Shown: positions 27,257 through 39,027, numbered from the stretch's first letter. The stretch: 64,000 bases of DNA from Lanius collurio (GCA_020086605.1 JACBWW010000051.1:2473371-2537370), one strand, 5' to 3'. Numbers and translations are program-made. Notes: generated by a model from the sequence alone, not told the origin.

Positions 27257-27353
27257 CAGGGACATGGTTTAGTGATGGCCTTGGCACTGCTGGGTTAACA
27301 TTTGGTCTTGATGATCTTAAAGGTCTTTTCCAACCTAAGGGATACTATGATAA
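27257..27353 (+). mobile_element. CR1 LINE fragment, 3' terminus, plus orientation
   Basis: About 97 bases match the extreme 3' end of an avian CR1. Visible blocks are 'gacatggtttagtgatggcc', 'ggcactgctgggttaaca', 'ttgatgatcttaaaggtctt', 'ttccaaccta' and the terminal 'actatgata', a decayed copy of the CR1 tail motif. The 'ctgggttaac' and 'cttaaaggtcttttccaacc' wording is nearer to the CR1-J/X type than to the copies at 38866 or 49018, judged from memory. It is heavily 5'-truncated. Confidence 0.9.
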
Positions 27354-30300
27354 TTCCCTACCATACCAGTTTGGATCCATCAGCACTTTTTAAAAAAATC
27401 GACATCATAAGAAAAATAAAGAAAACCTTCAGAAGAGGAATTTAATACTTATTTCCACATTCAGTTTTCATCTTGCATTGTACGACTGTCTTAGCCAAAA
27501 TTAAAAAATGCTAAATTTGGTGTTTGTACAGTACATAACCCTCCTAGCTGGAGAAAAAGCAGGGTTTATGCAACAAAGAGTGGTTTTACTTTGTGCATTA
27601 GTTTCCAGCTTCAGGGGTTTTTTAAAGTTTAATTTAGTTTCTTTTTTAGCTCTTATTTTCTTTGCTACTTTATTCTCCTTTTCTTTAGGTCAGCTCTCAC
27701 AAGGCTCACGCCAAGGTGTGAAACGTTCAGCATTGTTTTGCAGCAGTACTTGTCTCTCTGGGAGGAATCGGAGTTTGTTTCACTGGCAACTCTGAAATCA
27801 CCTCTGGGTCTGTCATGTGGTTAAGCTGCAGATGGTTTGCATGAGTTGCTTGTTTGAACTGCATGAAATATCCCTCTGGACTCTGCTGTGATTCTGAGAA
27901 TATATGCACTATCAGTCACATGAAAACCAATCCATGTTTTACTTTTCTGTGACATTAATCCTCACTAGCCATAGGTTTAGTTGTACAGTTCAGCTGCTTC
28001 TTCAGGTGAGGGGAGAGGCACCGGTGGGATGCCATAGGAGGCTATAACAAGCAGGCATCACAGCCTGCTTTAACCTCAAGAGATACCACTGCAGATAGTC
28101 AGGGATGGATGGGGAAGAAAATTCTCACCCAGAAGTTGATGTCAAGTATCATATCATAAAGGAAACTTTTTTCTCCCTCAATGTATTGCCAGTACAAGAA
28201 GGTTTCAAATAAATACAGTAAGTAGTTTTTTCCTTTGCAGTGGTTTTTAAAGGATGAATTCTGTTTTTCAGAGGAGTTTATATAAAACAGATGCTGTGGC
28301 GGTCAGGCTGCTTTTCCTCAGCACTGTAACATTTTTATATGCAGCCATGCTTGATGTGAAAGCCACAGGCAATGCTGCAGCTTGTTGATGGTTTGTCACT
28401 CATCGAATTTCCCTGGCACAATTTATGTATATGCAAATACAACGTCTTGTCATGCCTCTAGATATTTTAAATGTCAAAAAACTCTGGTTACCCTGTACAA
28501 CAGCAGAGGATTACAATCCTTGCGTGGCATCGTGGTTCAGAAAGAGATTACAGAGCAGCTGAAACAAGAGTTATATTTCACACTGAAAATAGTGAATACA
28601 TTGAGGAGAAGTTATTGTCTTCATGAGTTTAGGGCTCATGAAAGGTGTTCAGTTATCATTTCAGGAGTTTCATCTCTAATTATTGTTAACCTAAGACACC
28701 AGCACATTGTGATTAGAGACAGCAGGACAATATTTTCAAGAATTTTTTTCATCATTTAAATATTGAATGACCACTCTTTCAAATATTCTCATTATATGAA
28801 ATATTGACCACTTGCACATCTGGATAGAAATGCCAGAAAGGAAACACCTTGAGTGCTTAGTCCTTCTGCAAATCTCCCATTTACTCTTATCAAACTTCAA
28901 AAATCTCAAAATGTGCGGTTTTATTATTCAGATTCAGTATTTATCTGGCTAACTGATTTTTAAATTAAATATATTCTATACTATTTTAAAAATGCTGAAT
29001 AGTATTTTAGATTCCAGAGGCTGCCACTCTAACTGAATATTGGAATCCCACTAAAATAGGATGTTTAATTTGACATAACATGCATAGATGGTCTGAACTG
29101 GACAGAAAGGCAGACTGGACAAACTCTGGGTAAATAAGGTAATAATGGAACTACAAACATATCTGAGGTTAATTAGACTTTGTATTGTCAGTCTTGAGTT
29201 TTAAATGAGATGCAAAAGTGTTTTACTAATGAGTTGGTTTAAAGAAGAATCAACAGTTTTGGTGTGAAAAACTGGAAGCCAGCCTTGTTTCAATAGCTGG
29301 CTTTCCTACCTTAAAAAAAAATTTACTTTCATCCTGTGGCATAACATTCAAATTGTAAGGCTGGGAGTCACATTTTTCTCCTCATCCTCATGGAAGACCC
29401 AACCTGATGGATCACTTGTGTGTGTCACAGGGCAGGTGTGGTCAGCTGTGAGACCTCTGTGAGGTTCTGGTGAGAGCCTGTGAGACCATGGGCTCCAGCC
29501 AACCTCGGGATATGAATGTGCTGTCTTCCTGTTCCCTCCTTCTCTAGGAAGTTGCAAACTAAAGAGAAAAGAAGAGCCTCTGCATTTTCCTGTGAAGTAA
29601 AAGTCCCTAATTTGAGGTGTTTAGTTTGCAAAAGGGGCGAGGGGGTCGCTGTGAGGAGTTAAGCTTTGTGTTGCTGGGGAGTCGCTGTTTGTAGGGGCAG
29701 AGCTGCAGAACTGGCTCTCGAGTGTCCCAACCCCAGAGTGTCACAGCTCCTGCTCCCCATGGGGGTGGCCTTGGGGCTGGGACAGCACTCACAGCACTGC
29801 TCTGGCAGTCTGCAGCTGCCTGCTGGGGGCAGCCTCTATTTGTGTGGAAATCCCTCAGCTCTGACATTTGTACTGTGATTGTTGCCCTGCTCAGGTCCTT
29901 CCCTCATATATTGATCTGTGCTTTCTTGTCTGCTAAAAAAGTATTCCACCCTCATTTATAAATCCTTGAAATTAACAAAAAGGCATCACCATAATATTTT
30001 GGTATAAAATGGGGATTCACAAATTGCTAAAAGGTCGTGATGCCTGCAGGAAAAAATTGTGCTTTGGCCTCCAGTCCTGGCAGGTTCATCCAAAAACAGA
30101 AGCATCTCCCTAAAATGCAGGCTCATGTTCTGAATTTGTTTTACCCTCCCATTAGTGCTGGAGAATGCAGTTTTTGATGCCATCCCACACTCTTTTGGGT
30201 GTGTCCCACACTACCTGAGATCAGCTGGGGAGCCTCCTGTGCTGTGCTACCCCCAAACCCAGCCTAGGCAGGTCTGTCCTGAGGGAGGAGCCCTGTGCAT

Positions 30301-33300
30301 CTCTCCTCTGCACCTTACAGAAATGTAGAAAAGCAGATCATGAGGAAATTAAACTAGCAGTTTGTATGTCTAAAATATATTCAGATCTTTATAGATAATA
30401 TTGAATAATATTAATACAACAGTAAATCCCAAATCAGTTTTTAATTTATAATGAATCGGGTAATGGTATCTTGCAGAAGTTGTACAGATGCAGATCAAGG
30501 TGGCAGTGGCTAATTTTTTAATTTCAGCACTCATAATACTTAGTGGCAACCTTTTGAAAATGTTTTGGGAGCTGTAGTCCATCTCTCAGTTGATGCATGT
30601 CTGTACTACCAAGCATAATGACAGATGTATTTTTTTCATATTTGCCAAGGAGAGAACCAGAAAAGAGCTCAACAGTGAGTGAATGATTTCCATGCTAAAT
30701 CCCATGCATTGCCCTTCACTTCATTTGGAGAAGTGAAATTTCTCACTCATAAGAGACCAGGCTGTTGGGCCGTACAAAATCTGTGCTGATCATGACAATA
30801 ACAGACTGTGCAATACATGGAAAGATATTTTGCCAAAAGCTTTGCTAGCAAAAAGTTTTGCTTCATTTATAAATTTCAGACCTAAGACATTACTTAATGT
30901 TCTCTTAAGAAAAGAGATCCTGATTGAAATATAATATGGATTTCTTCAAGCAACACAGAGGATTGAAGCAGTGGGAGAAAAGAGAAGTTTTACAGGAACT
31001 GTTTATTTATTAACCAGGGCACCTAGCTGGACTCATGTACTCTGGCAATTGATCAGACACTCTGGCAGATCACCAAGGATCATGCAGAGGTTTAATATGG
31101 TTTGCCATTTTTGTATAGGATTCTGTCTCATGACTATTGAGAAGTCACTGATATCTGCCATAAAGGAAGAGTCACTCCCCAAGGAGTAGAAGTTAACAGT
31201 AGTATGCAAAAAATATTGGAATTCATTTTGGATGCCAACAAGTAAGAATAACAAAAACCAAGTGTGAATGTAAGAATAAAAACTTCTCATTGCTCTTTTA
31301 AAAAAATACTTTCAGAGATATTTCAAAATGTAGAGAATAATAGATGTGCTGTTTCGATGTAAAACATTCTAAAATATATTTTCATCATCTTAGTCCTTGT
31401 GGTAGCTCTGTCCCCTTTTGGAGACGTTTGGCTGCACATAGCATTGTCCTTTTCTCAGATTCTCATTCTTCCAGAAAGAATACGTATTAATATTTTGATT
31501 TATATTTACACGTTGTCTACTCTCACAAATGAATGTTTTAAGGTCGATTAAAAGGGAGGTGTGTGCAGGCATCACCACACCTAGGCAAGCTCTGCTGGTG
31601 TTTGAATTTCCATGGGGCATTCTTTCATAAATGACAGATTCACAAAACGTGTCAGTAATTGTAGGTTGGGTCTCAGATTGTATCATGGCTACTCCTAGTG
31701 CAATGTATTTTCTGTTGTAAACAAGATTCTGCTTACAAGGCCTGTCCCCCAGAAAACTGCAGTAAAAAATATATTGTCTCCATTTGAAAGACATGTAGCT
31801 ACAAAAAAAATGGATTATAGATATCTGCTTGCTTTTCAGGTTTTTTCACCTTTCCTTTCTTCCTTTTCTCTTAAACTGTGAATTTCTCATGGTTTATTCT
31901 TCATCCACCCCTAATGTACTTCCATATTCTAATTTATTTAAGGCTCCTAAAATTACCGACTTGCACAATATTCAGAATTTTTAGCTGAACACAATGAGCA
32001 AAAGTCTCTGCTTGAATATATAACTGTTATATACTGCTAAACCAGCAGCACTCAGCTGAGTGTAATAGCCAGAAATTACTTGTGCAGTCACAGTTCATGA
32101 AGTCTTGTTCATTTGATGAGGGAACCTTCATTGTGAACTTAATGCAAGAGAAATCTGAGCTGTTCAACATTACAAGTTCCTTAAATGCACTTTGAAGGAG
32201 CATCTGATTTTTTATCTCTTATAACCTGTACCAGACTCGAATTGTTGCACTCACATGTGTTTAGTTTCTGCTTAGTATTTTCACTCAATAAATTTGGATT
32301 TGGCTTACATACATACTAAATAAACTCTTTACCATTTATCTTCCTTTTGACTTATTTTTTTTTTCAGTTTGAAGCTCTTAAGGAAGGAAGAAAACTTACT
32401 TAGCATGAGCAGAATTACTTCAATTGCATTTTCTATTGCCATCTAGTTACCTGCAAGTTAATTTGCAAGAGTAGTATTCTAACTGACAAGTGGACTTTTT
32501 AAACAGATGTGTGTATGCTCTATGTGTGTGTGTGTTGAGAAAAAAATGAAAGTCCTCATCCCAGTTCCTGGAGAACTCATTGTGTAAATCTTCACCTGAT
32601 TCAGATGGCCAAATTTCCCACGTGTAGAGATTCATCAGAAGCCTTATGAAATCTGTAGGTTCCTCTGTAAAATGTCAGTGTTTTTCCTACTGGAAAAATT
32701 GCTGATCCCAATTGGAATCCCAGGCATTTATCCTTAATAAAGGGGCACTAAAAACTGCATGTTATTAAAATGTTGTGACTTTGGAGGTGGAGAGGGTGAT
32801 TGTTTTAATGAGGAAAAGCAGAAGAGCTATCCCCTGCCTACATGTTTAGTTTACAGACTCTCTTTCCTTTGATGATGTATTCTGCTCTGTTAAAAAAGAT
32901 TATTTTTCTTAAAAATGTAGAAAAGAAAGAAAATGGTCAAACCCCAGCTATTATTATATGGGTAGCTAGAGAGAGGGATCAAATTCATACGAGTGTCCAA
33001 GTTTTTATTAAAACTGCTAATGTCTTTTCTATTTAGATGCACATAAAATAAACAGCACATCAAATTTAATACATATATATAATCGATGATCTCAGATAAG
33101 CTGTAGCCTTTATTCCAAATTTACAAGCATTATTCTCATTTATAATTATATTCTCCATTGTGAGACAAACACAATAGGAATTCTCATATTATTTAAAAAA
33201 AAAAAAGATATCAAATCTAGAGAACAATTATTCACTGTAGTTGCCTGTAATCTTCCAGAATCTTCTTTTTTTCTTTTTGTGCACGTACTCCCTTATAAGT

Positions 33301-33395
33301 ACATTAATAAAGAGTAAATCCAAACAAGATAAGAGAAAATTAGAAGCCTTCTCAATACATTTTCTTCCCCACAGCATGAATTACAAAATAATTTT
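27354..33395. other. Non-coding unique DNA
   Basis: No gene recognised. The longest frame is 134 codons on the minus strand (31390-31794), unfamiliar and without flanking splice logic, so I regard it as chance. An 8-base inverted repeat (aagccagc/gctggctt) lies at 29277-29284 and 29296-29303. The segment 29640-29880 is moderately G+C rich. A splice-like trio near 27991-28004 (CACTAG ... CTTCAG|GTGAGG) is too short to call. Confidence 0.65.
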
Positions 33396-33410
33396 GTTTC
33401 TCTTTTCCAG

Positions 33411-33461
33411 TTCTTTGCTGTTGCCCAGCCAACACCTGAGGGATCACGAACAAACCTGGGA
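33411..33461 (+). other. Splice-bounded exon candidate (51 bases)
   Basis: A strong acceptor-like tract (33391-33410, ending 'tttctcttttccag') is followed by 51 bases and a perfect donor consensus GTAAGT at 33462-33467. Read from its first base, the 51 bases are 17 complete open codons starting FFAVAQPTPEG. A second frame is also open (beginning SLLLPSQHL), and the third has a stop. I recognise neither peptide. A symmetric small exon could belong to a gene with long introns or to a long non-coding RNA. It could equally be one of the many pseudo-exons in vertebrate introns. Confidence 0.2.
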
Positions 33462-33528
33462 GTAAGTAATTAAAATTCAAAGCTCCAGCATTCAGATAGT
33501 TTTTACACTTTCTTTTGCTTCCAACTAG

Positions 33529-33562
33529 CAAGGAATTTTCCAGACAAGCTTTTAATTAACAG
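33529..33562 (+). other. Second splice-bounded exon candidate (34 bases)
   Basis: The 34 bases follow a good acceptor-like tract (33506-33528, 'tttcttttgcttccaactag') and end in CAG directly before GTGAGT at 33563-33568, a consensus donor. Only one frame is open (RNFPDKLLIN). The segment starts 67 bases after the candidate exon ending at 33461, which is short for an intron. The two could be alternative pieces of a single exon, or coincidental. Confidence 0.15.
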
Positions 33563-33568
33563 GTGAGT

Positions 33569-34760
33569 TTAATTGATACGTGTTTTTTCTGTAAATGGGA
33601 AGGATATCAGTGAGAAGCATGGCAGGACTCTTTCATACTCCCAGTTTAAGACTGTTCGTTTGCACATTGATGAATCTGTTTTCTTTAGTGAATAAATAAA
33701 ACTGAAAATCCAAGTATTGGGAAGAGCTGAGGCAGAGTTAACTAGAATGATGCTGATTTTCGTAGCACCTCTTCAAAGGAAACTCTCCCTCACCTGTCCC
33801 TGGCAGAGATTAGCCTGTGGTCTGGAATAAAAAGCAAGTGATGGAAATTCTTAGGCACCATAAGGAACCTTTGTGCTTAAATAAGCCTTTTGTGATTTCA
33901 TTAGGCTGGATCTAATTTCACCCAAGTTGGCCATCTAAAACACAGGTGGCCACAGAACTTGTGCTTTGGCAAGTGGAGATTCAGTGTTGTTTAATCCACC
34001 TGAAAATGAGAAGAGCCACCTGTAGGTGGCTAAAACCTCATTGCAATGTGCCTTTATGTCTGTAGGTGTTTATTTCTTTGGAATTCAACAGGAGCAATGA
34101 TTGCTACAACAATGTTATAGTCAAATACATAAACTTTGAGGTTCAGACAAGAACTTGAGAACTCAGCCACCCATCTAATTACGAAAACTCCCGTCCCTGT
34201 GCACCGCCCAGCCAGGGAACGTGCCTGTCTTTTCTTCTAAAACAGATGGTGCTTTCAGCGTGCTGTAAGGTCACCAAATTCAAGCTGTTACAAACCAAAA
34301 ACCAGTTCCAAAGTTTTGCAGCTCTCCCAAAGATGGCTTTGCCAAGCAGCCCGCTCGGCTGTGATGTGGAGGAACTGTGGACTGGGCACAGTGGTGGCAG
34401 AATGTCACCGAGTGTCCGGGAGGCTGATCTGAGTCACTGCTTGGGACTGATCCAAGGATTGGAGAGCAAAGGCTTAAAGCCACCTTTAACTTCCCAGGAG
34501 TTGAATTTGGCATCATAATACCAACCCAAAGAGCTGGCTCAAAGCTTTATGAAATTGTAGAATATGTGAAAGCAAGCTGTGAAGATTTAATCCAGATAAT
34601 ATCACAGTGGTATAACGATAGGCTGGGGTAGCAACTGGGAGATTTGGCAGGGGCTCCGTTGCAAAATGGCCAGCATTTCCTTCTTCAGGATTATTATTTC
34701 TTTGTTAAAATAAAGGATAGGTTGTTAAAACAAATATTTTCAAAGTATTTCACCGTATAC
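33569..34760. other. Non-coding unique DNA, possibly conserved at its right end
   Basis: No gene recognised. Overlapping plus and minus frames of 78-90 codons lie at 34246-34518 in a slightly G+C-richer stretch. About 34520-34640 leads into the large palindrome. Confidence 0.6.
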
Positions 34761-34957
34761 TGAACAGTGAGCACTGCTGTACACTGAGAAACAAATTAAT
34801 GAATCAAACATTGCAGCACTATCCACAGGGGCTCGTTTAAAAGCAAATGCATGACAGAGCTGGAAACTGGCTTAAATGCAAATGAGCGAATGTGATGAAA
34901 TCTGTAATGTTTGATTCATTAATTTGTCTCTCATCGTACAGCAGTGATCACTGTTTA
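34761..34957. repeat. 197-base imperfect palindrome (hairpin element)
   Basis: The arms 34761-34812 and 34906-34957 are 52 bases each and are reverse complements at 47 of 52 positions. The inner 22 bases (34791-34812 and 34906-34927) match exactly. The stem continues weakly inward. After an 18-by-18-base poorly paired stretch, 34831-34838 (gctcgttt) pairs with 34880-34887 (aaatgagc), counting one G-T pair. The centre is at about 34859. An octamer ATGCAAAT (POU-factor type) lies at 34876-34883. No coding frame crosses it. The architecture fits a non-autonomous hairpin DNA element, like the ancient hairpin-type repeats seen in conserved vertebrate non-coding sequence (Eulor and UCON families). 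That family assignment is inference. Confidence 0.85.
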
Positions 34958-36203
34958 GTGTGTGCTGCTAATGAAAGACCTTTATAGCCAAGGATTTCCA
35001 AATTTATAGATGAGCTTTATTTTGACAGAGAAATTCTGTCACAAAACTTTTCATGGCCATGAGATTCTTGCATCTGTACTAATTAGTTAAAAAAATAATT
35101 TAATATATATATCAATATATATTAGTTTTCTTATTATGCAAGCTAGCAGATGGAAGGAGAGCCAGCATCATCTGATCCTCTAGTTTTCAAAGGCCACCAG
35201 CAGCTAATATGTTATAGTTAAAAGGAGAAAAATACTGGAAAAAATAAAATCTTGGCTGTGTGATGAAAAGAGAAGCCCTTCTCCCAGTCTTTAGAAACAA
35301 TTACTTTCCAGATTTTAATCTACTGAACAAACATTACTGAATCCCCAAAAGGGTTGGAGGAGGGTGGTCAATGTTATTGTTTCCCTTTTATAGAATTTAA
35401 ACTATGGAATATCAGTCTGACAGATATAATGGTAATATTTATTTAGTCTTGCACAGCAGTGACATCAGCCTCTATTTGTCTGCTCCTTGACTCAGCCTGT
35501 AGCTGTGATTCCCTGCTCAGTCATTCACATGACAATAAATTGGGGCAGACAGGACAGAAAAGTATTATCAAAGTAAACAGCCACTGTAAAGCATATAATA
35601 AAATTTATCAATTTGGGTTCCAATGGCAAACAAAATTCTACCTCAGTCTCATAATTTACAGCTTTAACTGCAGGAATTTGTATAGGTTTCTTCAGCATGG
35701 TGATGGCTTTGGTTGGTAAGGATCACCACGTGGTGTTTGGAGAGTTGGGTGGCACCAACCTCCCAGTCAACCAGGGAAAAAAGAGAGAAGCCTTTTGTAG
35801 TGTATCAGCAGCACATAATAAAAAATTGGCTCAGTTAGGGACCACATTTCCAAGATTCCTGTTCCAACTCCAAACAACATGCACCAGGCCAATCTGTCTA
35901 TTTATTTCCATTCTGTATTTACAGTGTGGTGACATTTAGGCAAGTACAGTGCTAATTGCCTTGCAGGTACCTCTTGGTATTGACATCTGCAATTAATCAC
36001 TAAGCAGGCAACTCTTGATTCAAACATTCCAATTTTGATCACGTCGCCATAGAAATGTGATATATTTACCAGCTTCTGAAGCCATTTCTTTTCTGACAGG
36101 ACAGTTTCTGTTCTCTTGGCTTTTTCTGAGATTGCAAACTAAGATGTCAAATATTGTCTGCTACAAAACAGCTAGGTCTTGAGGGCAGCTAGAGAGGGTT
36201 GTA
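34958..36203. other. AT-rich non-coding DNA
   Basis: No gene recognised. An AT alternating stretch lies at about 35099-35122. The segment 35960-36110 has the balanced, repeat-free texture often seen in conserved non-coding elements, but conservation cannot be judged from one sequence. Confidence 0.6.
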
Positions 36204-36222
36204 ATGTCATTAGTAATGACAT
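36204..36222. repeat. Perfect 19-base palindrome
   Basis: ATGTCATTA-G-TAATGACAT has 9-base arms around a single central G. It contains two TAAT cores and two TGACA-type motifs in mirror arrangement, like a dimeric homeodomain or TALE-type binding site. Binding is inference; only the symmetry is seen. Confidence 0.8.
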
Positions 36223-36458
36223 GTAAAGGTTTTTCTGTGAAAATGACTGTCTAAAATAATAGAAAATCTGGTTCTGCTGTAAACAGAATTTGGTTTTTAC
36301 AGCTTACTATATACTGAAGCAAAACAAAACACACTTTTTCAGTGGTTACCAAAATGATTTGAAAAAGAGGATTGAAATAGGCATTTAGAAGTGTATGAAT
36401 CATGACAAATATTACCTCAGTGAAAAATTTCTGAAGCCTTCTCCGTGGAAGTCTTCTG

Positions 36459-36502
36459 TCTTTTCTTTTGTTGGCTGGAAAAACAACCAACAAAAGAAAA
36501 GA
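36459..36502. repeat. Perfect 16-base inverted repeat with 12-base loop
   Basis: The arms 36459-36474 and 36487-36502 are exact reverse complements (tcttttcttttgttgg on the left). The loop is ctggaaaaacaa. One arm is almost pure pyrimidine and the other almost pure purine, so the site could form a cruciform or, if transcribed, a stable 16-pair stem. The symmetry stops abruptly at both outer ends. No gene is adjacent. Confidence 0.9.
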
Positions 36503-37059
36503 AATCCACATGCAAAGATATCAAAAAGTAAATTCCATGAAGATTTCATTTCTGTTTTCATGTAGCATTAGACTTCAATCTTTTTTTTGCTTGAATGTCT
36601 TTTTCTATGTACAGTTTTTCATGTTAGACAGTTTTCAGCTTCCTCAGCACCTTTTAAACTCCATTTCTCCATTCTATCTTGCTGTACACCAATGGCACTA
36701 TGTATACTCTCAGGATTCAAGATTATTTTGAAATTTCCAAGAAGAAAACTTGTAGTCCATCACTAGCTAGTTCTGTTCTGCTAAAGCCAGTGGCAGAAAT
36801 CCTCCTCATGGCAGCGATTCAGAAACAAGACACAAGAATACTGCACTGTATTTTGCAAGAAACCATAGCTTTTCCAGCTATGTTGCCTTAATCCAATTAA
36901 AAATATTTTTTGTAGCTGTTTCTGAACTAAGAAACCTGATATTTCATGTAATAGCTGCATCTTCTCCCCTTGAACCACTATGACATTTAATTATCTATTC
37001 CGTGCCCCTTTTTTGAATGCAGTTTCCTATTCTCTGTGATTAGAAATGTGATATTAAGG
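36503..37059. other. Non-coding unique DNA
   Basis: AT-rich, with frames of 65-87 codons on both strands that I do not recognise. Confidence 0.6.
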
Positions 37060-37125
37060 GGGCTTTCCACGCAGAGCACAGTGATTCACGTGGCTTCTCT
37101 CTGGTGAGGCAGTTGTGCATTCTCT

Positions 37126-37196
37126 GGGCAGGGCTGGGGTAAGATGAGGAGGGGCTGGGCAGGGGGGCTGCTGTGCTTTCCAGCTGGGGAGGGAGG
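37126..37196 (+). other. G-run cluster, possible G-quadruplex region
   Basis: Within a G+C-rich island (about 37060-37270) the plus strand carries G-runs of 3-6 bases: ggg, ggg, gggg, then gggg, ggg, gggggg, then gggg and ggg. Two groups have 2-base loops, separated by an 11-base spacer, so a four-tract quadruplex needs one long loop. No promoter or gene is recognisable beside it. Confidence 0.5.
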
Positions 37197-37269
37197 TGCA
37201 GGTGCTGCCAGAGATACATCGAGGGGTGCAGGGGTGGAGAGCAGGCTCAGGAGCTGCCTGGAGGCAGCA

Positions 37270-38865
37270 ACTGCTGAAATATTTATTGTCTTTAATCACT
37301 AAAATGGTTCCACAGCATTGGCATCAAAGGGTTAACAGGGTAATAGCAGGGACATAGGATAAGTTGATCTTGGTCTTAGCGGGATTTTTTTTTTGTCTCT
37401 TTTGTATTTTTTTGTATTATTCATTTCTGTCTATTACAGTAAAGTCTTTGAAGTCCTACCTACCATGGTGATTTCTTCTTCAAAAACAGTTTTTGCTGAT
37501 TTTGAGATGCACAGCTCCATTGTGGCTCTTATGTTGATAAAGAATTTTCTTGTGTTTATGTCTATTTCCATTTGTGGATCTATTGCTTCTCTCCTGAATG
37601 TTGTTCCATTTCTTAGCAGCCTCTTTTCACCATCTCTTTTAGCATGTCCAATCCTTTACATCAGTCTTTTGGAGGGTTTAATTCCTCAATTCTTCATCTG
37701 ATGGTATCAAACCTGTTTATGTTACCAGGTACAGGCAAAGAATTATAGCTGGTATGCCCTGTTCCGCTTCATGCACATTTATTAGTAAGCTGGTAATGTT
37801 GTAAGAAGTTGCAGTAGCCATTGCCTGATGCAGTGTACAAAAATTACAGTGTAGTAATTCAAAAATGTATAATCTCAAAAGAAGGTTGTTCTTAAGAACT
37901 TTTACTTGATTCAAGTTACAGCAGGTGGTTTTAGCTAGTTAGACAAAACTTTTTAAACTTTCTTCTTTTAGGTATTGCAGAAGCTTTACAAATTCCAAAG
38001 GTGTTATTGCTAAACAACTGAACTAACTACTTCACAAGTCACTAGAGAATTTATTTCAGCGTTATCCAAGGTGTTTCTACTGAAAAACAAAATGTTGCAC
38101 TTTTCCCTTTAGTGACATTGTGTTTTAATGTTATGTAAAGTAGCTTTCAAAAGGGACAATCGCTACTCCTAGTCCACAGTCTATGTCCAAGGGCATTTTT
38201 AGTTTTTGCTTTAAGTGTTTAGGAAATAGCTTTGTAGTTTATGCATAGGCATGTGAAAACAAAGAAAATGGAGATAACAGAGGAGACTTGAAATTAATTT
38301 AAAAAGTTGCAGTTACTTAAAAGTATTTCCAAGGCCACCGAGCTGTTTGTTTAATATCTTGGAAGAGCACTGGGATGGTTTGAAGGCTTGATGGTCTGAA
38401 CCACGTGCTGTGGTTGCTGCACCACCCCACAGACAGAGCCATGGGGGGAGCACAGTGCAGGGGTCTCTGAGCTCAGGAGTGCTTGTCCCTGACCCAGGAG
38501 CTCAGGATTCCTGGCAGGGCTCAGCTGCCTGTGGACAGCACTCTCAGGCTGCCCCCGTGCCCTGGCTGATGTCAAAGGGATTCTGTAATGCTGCTCCACA
38601 GGGTCCCAAGTGGCAGAGAGGTTTATTAGTTTTATTCTTGTCGTTCTTCTTAGGGATTCTGCACTAAACAGACTAAGTACATGAAGGAAGGTTGAATGAG
38701 TAGTTAGTTTTTTTGGAGTGTAAGTAAAACTGGAAGAATTTAAAAATAGATTTTTTTAATTGGAGCTGACCTGTAAAAAATGATGAGTAACATCTAAGCT
38801 CTAGGGAGAAATTCTGCTGTCGTGGCCACCTTCTCCATATCCATGGGCTTTGGCATAAAGAAAAA
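37270..38865. other. Non-coding unique DNA with a G+C-rich patch
   Basis: AT-rich up to about 38340, then a G+C-richer patch at about 38380-38610 with frames of 82-85 codons on opposite strands over the same bases. Neither is recognisable. A 102-codon plus frame at 37393-37701 is hydrophobic simply because the strand is T-rich. Confidence 0.6.
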
Positions 38866-39027
38866 ATCCTCAGGGCAGTGAGGGCAGTGCAACACTGGAG
38901 CAGGTTTCCCAGGGAAGCTGTGGAGTGTCCATCCCTACATTCTTTCAAGACTGGAATGACCCCTGTGTTGAGCTCAGGTTTGGGACAGACAACTCCCTCA
39001 GGTCTCATCCAGCCTCAGTTGTTATCC
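38866..39027 (+). mobile_element. CR1 LINE fragment, 3' region, plus orientation
   Basis: The order of blocks matches a CR1 3' region: 'gagggcagtgcaacactgga', 'gcaggtttcccagggaagct', 'gtggagtgtccatccct', 'ttctttcaagactgga', then a degenerate end with 'cctcaggtctcatccagcct'. It aligns with the second half of the larger copy at 49018-49467 (compare 'gagcactgaagcaggtcctt' there), which supports the call internally. The terminal 'gattctatg' repeats are missing or eroded. Confidence 0.85.

Noticed and set aside
31390..31794. 134-codon minus-strand reading frame
   Set aside because: Unfamiliar peptide without flanking gene signals, and within the range expected by chance.
34246..34518. Overlapping plus and minus frames of 78-90 codons next to the palindrome
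   Set aside because: They overlap on opposite strands without recognisable products, and nothing links them to the palindrome as a transposase.
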